A DNA stretch of 64,000 nucleotides from NCBI RefSeq assembly GCF_001895205.1, contig NZ_BDJF01000006.1:383581-447580 (forward strand), given 5' to 3'. Origin of the DNA: Vibrio injensis. GTDB taxonomy: Bacteria > Pseudomonadota > Gammaproteobacteria > Enterobacterales > Vibrionaceae. Below the pieces are notes generated by a model that was given only the letters and a program-made list of their open reading frames with translations, had not been told where the DNA came from and made no database searches. The number at the start of each line of letters is the position of its first letter. The stretch's first letter is position 1. Made by a program: the position numbers and the translations under genes. Positions 35,807 through 44,225 of this stretch are shown here, piece by piece.

Positions 35807-36100
35807 ATGGCCGTCATCGTTAAGTACGTGGTGGAGCGCAACGGAGAAGAGAAAATGACTTTTACCTCGAAAGCCGAAGCTGATGCTTATGACAAAATGC
35901 TCGATATGGCAGATGAGCTGTTCGAATTATTGGGTAAAAGCGCTCTGATTGAAGATGAAAGTAAGCAAGAAGAGTTAGCGATGTTCTTAGCGCAGAACAA
36001 AGAAGACGTGCTGGTCGCGCTCGGTGCCAAACGTAAACCGACGCCACCGAAAAAACCCAAAGCGGTCGAGAGTGATGACTCGGTTGATGATGCTGCTTAA
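35807..36100 (+). CDS. yebG: SOS-induced protein YebG
   Basis: A 97-residue protein closely matching E. coli YebG: the N-terminal MAV-VKYVV strand, GEEKMTFTSKAEADAYDKML and a charged, proline- and acid-rich tail. YebG is a small LexA-regulated DNA-damage protein whose molecular function is not settled. GAGG precedes the ATG and a LexA box lies upstream. A strong terminator follows, so it is a single-gene unit. It is the first chromosomal gene to the right of the CRISPR island. Confidence 0.92.
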   Translation: MAVIVKYVVERNGEEKMTFTSKAEADAYDKMLDMADELFELLGKSALIEDESKQEELAMFLAQNKEDVLVALGAKRKPTPPKKPKAVESDDSVDDAA

Positions 36101-36108
36101 CGGATCCG

Positions 36109-36133
36109 AACCGCTGCTTGCAGCGGTTTTTTT
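36109..36133 (+). terminator. Terminator of yebG
   Basis: AACCGCTG, loop CTTG, CAGCGGTT followed by a run of T: a classical Rho-independent terminator nine bases after the stop codon. Confidence 0.9.
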
Positions 36134-36288
36134 ATCCTAGTAAGAGCATCTATCGTTATAAAGACAGACGGTATCGTTGAATAGACGGATAAACGGTTAG
36201 CCCTTTCTTCCAAGCTGAACTCTCTTTAAGATAGCTTTCAGCTTGCGGCCTCTGACCGCACAATAAATACAATCAATGGAGAACTTAT

Positions 36289-37320
36289 ATGGCGAATTTT
36301 GCCCTAGGCTTTGGTACGGCCACACTCAATCGTGACGGAAAAATCATTGAGGCATTTTTCCCTCATCCAGTTCTAAATCCAAGTGATGATTTAATCAAAG
36401 TATTGGCTGGTATTTGCAATTATCAATCGGGTAATCAAGTGCTTGAGATCTTACCTGAGCAATGCGGTCAACTGGCTCATGCCTTTGCTAGCCATGCTCA
36501 AACAGACAATGCCGCTTTTGCCAGTAAAGCCGCGTTATCGACTCAACCGCTGATTTTGGTGATCCTCGCGACCGATGAACAACCAAGCTCAATCGCTGAA
36601 GGCTTTTTAAAACTACAGCTTATCTCTCATCGCCTTGTGCAACCACACGGCACGGTACTGGATGGCATTTTTGGTCTATTACATAATATTGCTTGGACCA
36701 ATGAGGGGCCAATTGATTTACCAGAGCTTGCCGAGCGTCAAATCGAAGCTCGCCTTGCCGGACGTCAATTAAGCGTCGATTGTGTCGATAAGTTTCCGAA
36801 AATGGTTGATTACATTGTCCCAACCGGTGTGCGCATTGCTGATACGGCTCGCGTTCGCCTTGGCGCACACGTTGGCGAAGGGACCACCGTTATGCATGAA
36901 GGCTTTATCAACTTTAATGCGGGCACCACAGGCGTCAGCATGGTGGAAGGACGAATTTCCGCTGGGGTTGTTGTCGGCAATGGTTCTGATATTGGTGGTG
37001 GTGCGTCAATCATGGGCACCTTATCTGGCGGCGGCAAAGTGGTGGTTTCAATTGGGGAAAACTCACTACTTGGCGCCAACGCTGGTCTTGGTTTCCCACT
37101 TGGCGATCGCTGCACGGTAGAATCCGGTCTGTACGTGACTGCTGGTACTAAAGTCCGCATGCTCGATAACCAAGGTCAAGAAGTTGAGATCATCAAAGCA
37201 CGCGAACTCGCTGGTGTCTCCGACCTGTTATTCCGCCGCAATTCGATCACCGGTCAAATCGAGTGTTTAGCCAATAAGTCAGCGGTTGAGCTAAACAGTG
37301 AGTTGCATAGCAATAACTGA
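36289..37320 (+). CDS. dapD: 2,3,4,5-tetrahydropyridine-2,6-dicarboxylate N-succinyltransferase
   Basis: DapD succinylates tetrahydrodipicolinate in the succinylase branch of lysine and diaminopimelate synthesis. The 343-residue length and N-terminus belong to the long DapD form. The C-terminal half is a left-handed beta-helix with hexapeptide repeats (RIADTARVRLGAHVGEG, then GNGSDIGGGASIMGTL and IGENSLLGANAGLG). The family signature EGFINFNAGT is present. It has its own RBS (GGAG) and a bidirectional terminator after it. Confidence 0.95.
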   Translation: MANFALGFGTATLNRDGKIIEAFFPHPVLNPSDDLIKVLAGICNYQSGNQVLEILPEQCGQLAHAFASHAQTDNAAFASKAALSTQPLILVILATDEQPSSIAEGFLKLQLISHRLVQPHGTVLDGIFGLLHNIAWTNEGPIDLPELAERQIEARLAGRQLSVDCVDKFPKMVDYIVPTGVRIADTARVRLGAHVGEGTTVMHEGFINFNAGTTGVSMVEGRISAGVVVGNGSDIGGGASIMGTLSGGGKVVVSIGENSLLGANAGLGFPLGDRCTVESGLYVTAGTKVRMLDNQGQEVEIIKARELAGVSDLLFRRNSITGQIECLANKSAVELNSELHSNN

Positions 37321-37367
37321 GTTTCATCCAATGAGTTCAACGGCTTAACCCGTTCGATGATCAAAAC

Positions 37368-37392
37368 AAAGGCCAGCAGATCGCTGGCCTTT
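37368..37392. terminator. Bidirectional terminator between dapD and the GNAT-C39 gene
   Basis: A 10-base-pair perfect stem (AAAGGCCAGC with GCTGGCCTTT, loop AGATC). The stem's own A and T ends plus flanking TTGTTATTG and, on the minus strand, TTTGTTTTG allow termination from both sides. The two genes converge on it. Confidence 0.85.
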
Positions 37393-37428
37393 GTTATTGT
37401 TCTATATTTTGTTCGCTGATGAGCCGAA

Positions 37429-38529
37429 TTAACCAGCAACATTGGCTGGGCTAATCACCACACAAGCGGTTTGCTTTTGCTTACCAAAACCGATGATCTG
37501 CGATAGGGCTTTTTTACCGACGGGAACATATGCTGAAGCCATCGCATGCTGTTCAGATTCCGCATGAGGATCGTGGAAAAAGAAAAACTTTTCACTCATA
37601 CCACTTAAAATGATCCAGTGAGGTTCTTTTTTACCATCAAATCGATAGGTACTGATCAATAACAGTACGCAAGCCCCTTGTGTCACCCACGCTTCAAGCT
37701 GCTCCTGAGTGGGTGGAGCATCGATCATCGCCACATCTTGATGAGCTAATTGCTCACAAAAATCCAGATGCACTAACTCAATCACCTGCTTTTTATTGAG
37801 GTCTCGAACACTATCAATGAAAGGGGTACTTTGTGATTGACTCCATAACTCAACATGGAAACCACGTTTTGCCGCCGCTAACGCTAAACCTTGTCCACTA
37901 CAGCCACCGTGCCCCGCCGCCATGAAAATCGTCGTCGCTTCTCGCCACAACTGAAGCTCTTGGGTGCGGCTCAGTTCAAAAGAGGGTCGCAAGCAAGAGA
38001 AACTCATCAATAAGCAAGCGGCACCACAGGTGAACGGTGTGGTTTGTACATAAAGGGGCATCGGCAGCAAAACTTTAGGTCCATGAGGGGTCAAACGTTT
38101 TTGCATCCGACGACCATCACATAAATCGTCGTAATAATGGATCAAACACTTCAAAGTGCGATAACCCATTTTTTCATATAATTTTATTGCTGCTATATTG
38201 TCTTCACGAACTTCTAGCCGTAATGTAGTGAAACCTTGATCAAGAGCAGCACGCTCGCATTGTTCAACTAACGTTTGAGCAATCCTCCGTCCTCTGAAAT
38301 CAGGTTTAACGGCAATCGAATACAACCTTGAGAGCTGTGTACCTTGATGAAATAGTAGCAATGCATATCCAGCTAACTCCGTTCCGGAATCGGCGACAAA
38401 AATCACCGAATGGCTAGAATGTAAAAAACGCTTCATTTGACGAGGAGAAATTTTATCTCCATCAAACAGCTGTTGTTCTAACGCATTAAGCGCAGCGAGA
38501 TCAGTACTTTTCGCAAGACGAAAGTCCAT
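37429..38529 (-). CDS. GNAT acetyltransferase fused to a C39-like peptidase
   Basis: A 366-residue bifunctional protein. Residues 1-145 are a GNAT acetyltransferase with the acetyl-CoA loop VKPDFRGRRIAQTL and the NIAAIKLYEKMGY helix. Residues 155-366 resemble the Peptidase_C39-like (papain-fold) family: the nucleophile in TPFTCGAACLLM, then EPHWIILSG with the histidine and HDPH with the aspartate. It is divergent from a RimK-like ATP-grasp gene 82 bases away; comparative work on ATP-grasp amidoligases has described this pair as a peptide-modifying system of unknown product. It could instead act as a peptidase on a ligase product. Confidence 0.82.
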   Translation of the reverse strand: MDFRLAKSTDLAALNALEQQLFDGDKISPRQMKRFLHSSHSVIFVADSGTELAGYALLLFHQGTQLSRLYSIAVKPDFRGRRIAQTLVEQCERAALDQGFTTLRLEVREDNIAAIKLYEKMGYRTLKCLIHYYDDLCDGRRMQKRLTPHGPKVLLPMPLYVQTTPFTCGAACLLMSFSCLRPSFELSRTQELQLWREATTIFMAAGHGGCSGQGLALAAAKRGFHVELWSQSQSTPFIDSVRDLNKKQVIELVHLDFCEQLAHQDVAMIDAPPTQEQLEAWVTQGACVLLLISTYRFDGKKEPHWIILSGMSEKFFFFHDPHAESEQHAMASAYVPVGKKALSQIIGFGKQKQTACVVISPANVAG

Positions 38530-38611
38530 ACGACGTCCTTACAGGATGAAAAGAGTGGTTGGCAAGATTGTGACTCAATAATAGACCTATTGATTTAGGA
38601 AGAATATAGCG

Positions 38612-40063
38612 ATGGCAAACCTTTTAATCGTGACCGATCAGGCCAGTGACTGGCAACAGTATTTCCCTTCAGAACAAGTCGTCAGCGTTGATCAATATTT
38701 AGATGCTGACTGGAAAGCCTCACAGCGCAGCGTACAGGTGGTGAACCTTTGTCGCGATTATGATTACATGAGTACGGGATATTACTGCTCTCTGTTAGCC
38801 GAAGCCCGTGGACATCGAGTGATCCCGCGTGTGATGGCAATTAACGATATTAACCAACCGTTTTTACTGTCTTCAGGGCTTTTAAAACTTAACAAGCTGT
38901 GCAAAAACATCGACGCTATCCACTGTAAAATCTACTTTGGACGCACACCAGAAACAGGGTTAGACAAACTGGCTCAGCGCCTGTTCGAACAGTTTATGGT
39001 GCCAGTGATTGAACTAAAAATGACCAAAATTCAGGGGCAATGGCAAATTCACAGCATTGCACCATTCCCTTTTCAAGATCTGCAAGACAGTGAGCAAGAT
39101 TTCTTCATTGAGTCATTAGAGCTGTTCTCAAGTAAAATCTGGCGCAGACCGAAACAGGAGAAGAAGTATCGCTACGATATCGCGATGTTGGTCGATGAAG
39201 AGGAGAAAATGCCGCCTTCCGATCCTTCTGCATTGAAGCGTTTTCGCCGCGCCGCCAACCGATTAGGCATGAACTTAGAGTTGATCTCCCCTGATGATTT
39301 GTCGCGTTTGGGCGAATTTGATGGCCTATTCATTCGCGCCACCACCAATATCAGTAACTATACCTATCGTTTTGCGAAAACAGCGGAAAAAATGGGGCTG
39401 ATCGTGATGGATGATTCAGAATCGATCATGAAATGCACCAATAAGGTATTTTTGACCGAGTTATTACAACGCAATAAAGTTCCTGCGCCGAAGAGTGTTA
39501 TCGTACAAGGGTTTGATAACGATTGGAAAAACTACTTAATGGGACAACTGGATTTCCCTATGGTACTAAAAATTCCCGATGGTGCCTTTTCTCGCGGTGT
39601 GGTTAAAGTTCGTAATGAGCAAGAGCTTGAAAAAGAAGCCAATGCGTTATTTAGCAAAAGTGCGCTTATCTTAGCTCAAGCTTTTATGCCGACGGATTTT
39701 GATTGGCGAATTGGTGTAATGAACCGCCAAGCGATTTATGCCTGTAAATACATGATGAGTCGTGGACACTGGCAAATTTATCAGCACCACAGCAGTGGCC
39801 GAGTCTCATCGGGTGGATTTGAAACCTTCGATTTAAAGCAGGTGCCTAAATCGGTGGTGGATGTCGCCGTAAAAGCAGCAAACTTGATCGGTAGTGGTCT
39901 GTATGGCGTCGATCTTAAAGAGATCGATGGACAGGTTTATGTGATTGAAGTCAATGATAACCCGAGTATTGATCATCAAGTTGAAGATGCGATTCTCGGC
40001 GATCTGCTCTACGATCGTATCATGACAGAGTTCTTACGCCGTATTCAGATGCGTGGTTTTTAG
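38612..40063 (+). CDS. RimK-like ATP-grasp amidoligase with RLAN domain
   Basis: A 483-residue protein. The N-terminal 190 residues match the RimK-like ATP-grasp N-terminal (RLAN) region (VVNLCRDYDYMSTGYYCSLLAEARGH, shown here in parts: NLCRDYDYMSTGYY). The ATP-grasp domain covers about 270-480 with KCTNKVFLTELL, FPMVLKIPDGAFSRGVVK and the metal-binding VIEVNDNPSIDHQ. ATP-grasp ligases of this group join amino acids or peptides to a carboxylate; the substrate is not known. Its only likely partner here is the divergent GNAT-C39 gene. Start ATG 38612 follows GGAAGAATA. Confidence 0.85.
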   Translation: MANLLIVTDQASDWQQYFPSEQVVSVDQYLDADWKASQRSVQVVNLCRDYDYMSTGYYCSLLAEARGHRVIPRVMAINDINQPFLLSSGLLKLNKLCKNIDAIHCKIYFGRTPETGLDKLAQRLFEQFMVPVIELKMTKIQGQWQIHSIAPFPFQDLQDSEQDFFIESLELFSSKIWRRPKQEKKYRYDIAMLVDEEEKMPPSDPSALKRFRRAANRLGMNLELISPDDLSRLGEFDGLFIRATTNISNYTYRFAKTAEKMGLIVMDDSESIMKCTNKVFLTELLQRNKVPAPKSVIVQGFDNDWKNYLMGQLDFPMVLKIPDGAFSRGVVKVRNEQELEKEANALFSKSALILAQAFMPTDFDWRIGVMNRQAIYACKYMMSRGHWQIYQHHSSGRVSSGGFETFDLKQVPKSVVDVAVKAANLIGSGLYGVDLKEIDGQVYVIEVNDNPSIDHQVEDAILGDLLYDRIMTEFLRRIQMRGF

Positions 40064-40148
40064 TTTATTCTGATTCGATTAACAACATCCCCAAGTGATG
40101 TTGATAACTCATCACTTGGGTTTATTTTATCAAGGACAAGGATTCTCA

Positions 40149-41084
40149 ATGGATTTTCTTCTCGATCATTGGTCTTTTGCCACGACTCCTACGATACAAC
40201 TTTCTCTGCATCCTCAAAAAATTGAAGCGGACCACTGGTACCACTGCCAACGAGATAAAGCTGGGTTGCGTGAATGGCTAATCGATAATGCTATTCCTCT
40301 TTCTATCATCGATAGTTTACTCGCCGAAGATACTCGACCTCTATTTGAACAGTACGACGAACAACGTTTTCTACTCATTCTACGAGGGGTTAATTTGAAT
40401 GATAATGCCGACCCTTCTGACATGCTCAGCGTACGAATTCTCTATTATCATGGCGCCTTGATTACCAGCCGTAAGATATCTTCAAAAACCATTAATTTAA
40501 TTAGCCAAGCACTACAACAAGGTAATGGACCGAAAAATCTTGCTGAGGTAATACTCGCCATCATTGATGGACTGAGCAAAAATATTGATGATTATCTCGA
40601 TACGGTGGAAACCAAAATTGCTCAATTTGAAAGTGAAACCGAACTGAGTGAGCAATTAATCCAAACTCATAAAGCGCTGCTAAAAATTAAGCGATTTATA
40701 AAACCTCAACAATATGCCCTTGAAGATTATCAAACCGGTCAAATAGCGATAGCCAAAAGCAAACAATTGAATTTACGCCATAGCGTCAATACCATTACTC
40801 GGATTAATGAAACCTTAGATTTTTTTCTGAGTGAGTTGGATATTATCAAAGGAGAATTACGCCAATATCATGCAGAAAAAATGAATCAAAACACTTACTT
40901 ATTTTCAGTCATTACGGCAATTTTTCTACCCGCGACGTTCCTGACTGGCTTACTTGGTGTCAATGTCGGTGGTATACCCGGTACTGACTCTCCTATCGCT
41001 TTTGGGGTCTTTTGTGCTGGCTTACTTGCTATTTTTGTGATGGAATTTTGGATACTGCGCCGTTTGCGTTTTTTAACTCATTAA
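40149..41084 (+). CDS. zntB: ZntB-type zinc transporter (CorA superfamily)
   Basis: A 311-residue inner-membrane metal transporter of the CorA superfamily. The long cytoplasmic N-terminal funnel is followed by a helical stalk and two C-terminal membrane segments. The first ends in GVNVGG, the GxN-type selectivity motif in the place of GMN, as in ZntB. E. coli ZntB handles zinc with proton coupling. I start at ATG 40149 (MDFLLDHW) because AAGGA lies upstream; an earlier in-frame start would add 18 unrelated residues. The next gene starts 13 bases after its stop. Confidence 0.85.
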   Translation: MDFLLDHWSFATTPTIQLSLHPQKIEADHWYHCQRDKAGLREWLIDNAIPLSIIDSLLAEDTRPLFEQYDEQRFLLILRGVNLNDNADPSDMLSVRILYYHGALITSRKISSKTINLISQALQQGNGPKNLAEVILAIIDGLSKNIDDYLDTVETKIAQFESETELSEQLIQTHKALLKIKRFIKPQQYALEDYQTGQIAIAKSKQLNLRHSVNTITRINETLDFFLSELDIIKGELRQYHAEKMNQNTYLFSVITAIFLPATFLTGLLGVNVGGIPGTDSPIAFGVFCAGLLAIFVMEFWILRRLRFLTH

Positions 41085-41097
41085 GTAGGAAGTCACT

Positions 41098-41649
41098 ATG
41101 TATATTTTCGGTTACGGAAGCTTAATGAACTCAGCTTCACGTCAACTGACAGGCCAGACAGGACAAGCAATTCCAGCGATTGTTCATGGTTTAGTGCGTT
41201 ATTGGGGAAAAGTGGATGATAGCTATTTGCTTTCACCTTTAGTGGTCAACCCAGGACAAGGACAAGTGAATGGCGTACTACTCGAAGTCGATGAGACTGA
41301 ATTGGCTGAATTTGATCGCCGAGAGCGAGGATATCAACGAATTGCACTTTCTCATCAACAAATAGACTGTCAGCATCCTCTTAAAACCGATCAAGAGATT
41401 TGGGTCTATGTCACCGAACAATATCAACCCCCTTGTCCACGCAGTCCGATTGTCCAAACTTACGTTGATACTGTTCTCTCCGGGTGTTTGGAAGTTTCTG
41501 AAGCGTTTGCTCGCCATTTTGTCGACCATACCTTAGGCTGGCAAGCGCCATGGGAAAATGATCGGTCCATGCCTAAATATGGCAACTTAGCTGGAGTTAA
41601 CGCCACTGACCTTGAACACATCGATCAACTGATTGCTCAGGTTCGTTAA
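41098..41649 (+). CDS. Gamma-glutamylcyclotransferase-fold protein
   Basis: A 183-residue AIG2/GGCT-like protein. The family's substrate loop FGYGSLMN is at the N-terminus and the catalytic glutamate is expected in FDRRERGY. Relatives convert gamma-glutamyl groups (from glutathione turnover or proteins) to 5-oxoproline, but the exact substrate is unknown. It follows zntB closely, with AGGAAG as ribosome site, and precedes chrA by 23 bases, so the three may be cotranscribed. Confidence 0.82.
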   Translation: MYIFGYGSLMNSASRQLTGQTGQAIPAIVHGLVRYWGKVDDSYLLSPLVVNPGQGQVNGVLLEVDETELAEFDRRERGYQRIALSHQQIDCQHPLKTDQEIWVYVTEQYQPPCPRSPIVQTYVDTVLSGCLEVSEAFARHFVDHTLGWQAPWENDRSMPKYGNLAGVNATDLEHIDQLIAQVR

Positions 41650-41672
41650 ATATTCAATTCGCGATTGGGACG

Positions 41673-42827
41673 ATGAACAAGATGTGGGAAATATTCATAC
41701 GATTTTTTACGCTCGGTTGGATAAGTTTTGGCGGCCCAGCAGCGCATATTGGCTACTTTCGACACACGTTTGTTGAAAAATTGAAGTGGATGAGCGATCA
41801 ACAATATGGACAGATCGTCGCTTTAAGTCAGTTTTTACCCGGCCCAGGTTCAAGTCAAGTTGGCTTCGCCATCGGCTATCAGAGAGGCGGATTACTGGGC
41901 GCTGGTTTAGCCTTTATTGGCTTTACTCTCCCGTCAATCATGATCATGGTTTTACTCGCCACTTTCAGTCGTCATTGGCTTGATACATCACAATATGCGC
42001 TACTGATCCATGGATTAAAACTGCTCGCTGTCGTAGTCGTTGCCGAAGCAACATGGGGAATGTATCAAAACTTTTGCCGAACAAAAACCACCGCCAGCTT
42101 GGGGCTGTTAAGTGCCGTTATTTTGTTGTGTTTTCCCGGTATTTTACCGCAAATATTGGTCATCATTCTGGCGGCCATCATCGGTATCGTCTGGCTAAAG
42201 AAGCCTCATCTGACAGCCACTCTCACTCCATTTCACCCAACGTGGTGGCCTTTAGTTTTATTTGTAGCGATTTTATTTGGCCTACCATGGCTAGTCAGCT
42301 CAAGTGCGAGTTTAATCTTATTCGAACAGTTTTTTCATGCTGGTAGCTTGGTATTTGGCGGTGGTCATGTCGTCATGCCTCTGCTGCAAAATTTGTTAGC
42401 CGATCAAATAAGCAGCGATATTTTTCTGGCTGGTTATGCCGCCGCTCAAGCAGTACCCGGCCCAATGTTTACACTGGCAACGTATCTGGGTTACTACTTG
42501 CTACCCGCATCGCCTGCCACTGGTGCCATCATCGCGACCATCGGTGTCTTTTTACCGGGATTTTTACTGCTTTTAGGCGTACTCAAACACTGGCAAAATC
42601 TTGCTAGTCTTCCCTCCGTTTCAGGCGCTCTCACCGGAGTCAACGCATCCGTAGTCGGATTATTACTCGCTGCTCTTTATCAACCGGTGTTTATCAGTGC
42701 TGTATTCAACGTTGTGGACGTCGCATTAATACTGATTGGTTTATGGTTACTTAAAATCATGAAATGGCCAATTCTTGGATTAGTCATGTTCTACCTGACA
42801 ACTGCGCTTATTCGCTTCTTTTTGTGA
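41673..42827 (+). CDS. chrA: Chromate transporter ChrA
   Basis: A 384-residue long-chain CHR family membrane protein made of two homologous halves, each with FGGPAAHIGYF-like or FGGGHVVMPLL motifs near the start and a PGP motif (FLPGPGSSQ and AVPGPMF). ChrA exports chromate, and its relatives may carry sulfate-like anions. About ten hydrophobic segments are visible. It lies behind the GGCT-like gene. Confidence 0.9.
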   Translation: MNKMWEIFIRFFTLGWISFGGPAAHIGYFRHTFVEKLKWMSDQQYGQIVALSQFLPGPGSSQVGFAIGYQRGGLLGAGLAFIGFTLPSIMIMVLLATFSRHWLDTSQYALLIHGLKLLAVVVVAEATWGMYQNFCRTKTTASLGLLSAVILLCFPGILPQILVIILAAIIGIVWLKKPHLTATLTPFHPTWWPLVLFVAILFGLPWLVSSSASLILFEQFFHAGSLVFGGGHVVMPLLQNLLADQISSDIFLAGYAAAQAVPGPMFTLATYLGYYLLPASPATGAIIATIGVFLPGFLLLLGVLKHWQNLASLPSVSGALTGVNASVVGLLLAALYQPVFISAVFNVVDVALILIGLWLLKIMKWPILGLVMFYLTTALIRFFL

Positions 42828-42924
42828 CAAAATGAAGCAATTTTTTGCACATCAAACAAGGTGAATTCTAAGGGATCGCCTAGACTTACTAGAGACGATG
42901 ATGACACCACCGCAAGGAGGGCGC

Positions 42925-44082
42925 ATGAACACGCACCATGAAGGAGAAAAGCCTAGCTTCTTTGCTAAAGTGGGCACACTCAACCAACAGTTAACCGATA
43001 TCCATCAACGGATGCTAACGGTCGAGCCAAATATCGCTCGTATCTCTTTCGCTCTATTCGATGAAGAGAGCAACGAGTTAAAAACTTATGCTCATAGTGA
43101 TAATCAAGGGAGTGAGCTACTCCATTACTCACTCTCGCTCGATAATCTGCCAAGTTTAAAAGCGTGTTCACAATCTGGTGAAGTTCGCTATCTCAATGAT
43201 ATTTCAGTCGAAGTTAATCATACCACTCCGCATAGCCAATGGTTATTTGAACAAGGTTTTCAATCATCAATGACCTTACCGGTTTACCATGATCAAACCT
43301 TCATTGGTTTTATTTTTTTAAATTCAAAACAAAAAAATACCTTTAGCCCAGAAAAATACGCACAACTCAAATCGTTTATCGATATTGTACGTTTTGTCGT
43401 CAGCTCAGAATACGATTTGGTTCAATCGCTACTCAATGCAACCAAAGCCATTAATGCTAAATCGCCTGAACACTGGTTAGATTCAAAAGAACATAAAGAG
43501 CGTATTAGCCGCTATGCGCGTGTCATAGCTCTAGAAGTAGCAGCGGTCTACCAATTGGATGATGAGGTAATAGAAAATATCAGCCAGTTTTCTAAATGCC
43601 ATGATATTGGCAAACTGGCCATTCCAGCAGAATTACTGAATAAACCTTGTTCACTCGGTCAGGATGAAAGACAGCAACTCAATCAACATATCGAAAAAGG
43701 TATTGAGATCATCAATGATATTATTGATGATATTGGTGCTCCAGAACATCCAAGTATCGCCGTACTCAAAGAGATTGTTGCCTACCATCATGAGTTTCTT
43801 GATGGCAGTGGTTATCCTTATGGCTTAACACAAGAAGCCATTCCTATCTCCGCTCGTATTATTGCTGTCGCAAATATTTTCGATGCACTAACGAGTCATC
43901 GCCCCTACAAACAAGCTTGGTCTGTTCCATTTGCCTTGTTGGAACTAGAAAAAATGGTTGTATCCGGTAAGCTAGATAAACACTGCGTTAACGCGCTGCG
44001 TTATCATCAAGATTATTTAAAGCGGGTTAGCGAGACTTATCCAGAACTCGATCCGAAAGATAGAGAATCCCCAGCTTCTTAA
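42925..44082 (+). CDS. GAF-HD-GYP cyclic-di-GMP phosphodiesterase
   Basis: A 385-residue cytoplasmic signalling protein. The N-terminal 170 residues form a GAF-like sensor domain (SFALFDEESNEL, FIGFIFLNS). The C-terminal part is HD-GYP: the HD pair in KCHDIGKLAIP and the signature YHHEFLDGSGYPYGL. HD-GYP enzymes hydrolyse cyclic-di-GMP, lowering biofilm signals; metal-binding residues look intact. I start at ATG 42925 behind AAGGAGG; the longest frame begins nine codons earlier without a ribosome site. No membrane segment is present. Confidence 0.88.
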   Translation: MNTHHEGEKPSFFAKVGTLNQQLTDIHQRMLTVEPNIARISFALFDEESNELKTYAHSDNQGSELLHYSLSLDNLPSLKACSQSGEVRYLNDISVEVNHTTPHSQWLFEQGFQSSMTLPVYHDQTFIGFIFLNSKQKNTFSPEKYAQLKSFIDIVRFVVSSEYDLVQSLLNATKAINAKSPEHWLDSKEHKERISRYARVIALEVAAVYQLDDEVIENISQFSKCHDIGKLAIPAELLNKPCSLGQDERQQLNQHIEKGIEIINDIIDDIGAPEHPSIAVLKEIVAYHHEFLDGSGYPYGLTQEAIPISARIIAVANIFDALTSHRPYKQAWSVPFALLELEKMVVSGKLDKHCVNALRYHQDYLKRVSETYPELDPKDRESPAS

Positions 44083-44225
44083 TTTGAGTAATTTTTGTGA
44101 GGTATCACTCTGTTGCCATTAACAAATGTGAGTTAATTAACCTTCATAACTCCAATAGCCATGCTACTATTTACAAAATTTTAACATAAATAGAATAGCC
44201 ATTGCCTCATACATGGAGTTAGAGA

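Noticed and set aside
40149..41084. zntB gene as a CRISPR-linked CorA effector
   Set aside because: It is a normal-length ZntB outside the direct repeats, beside a GGCT-like gene and chrA, and fits a housekeeping metal transporter.
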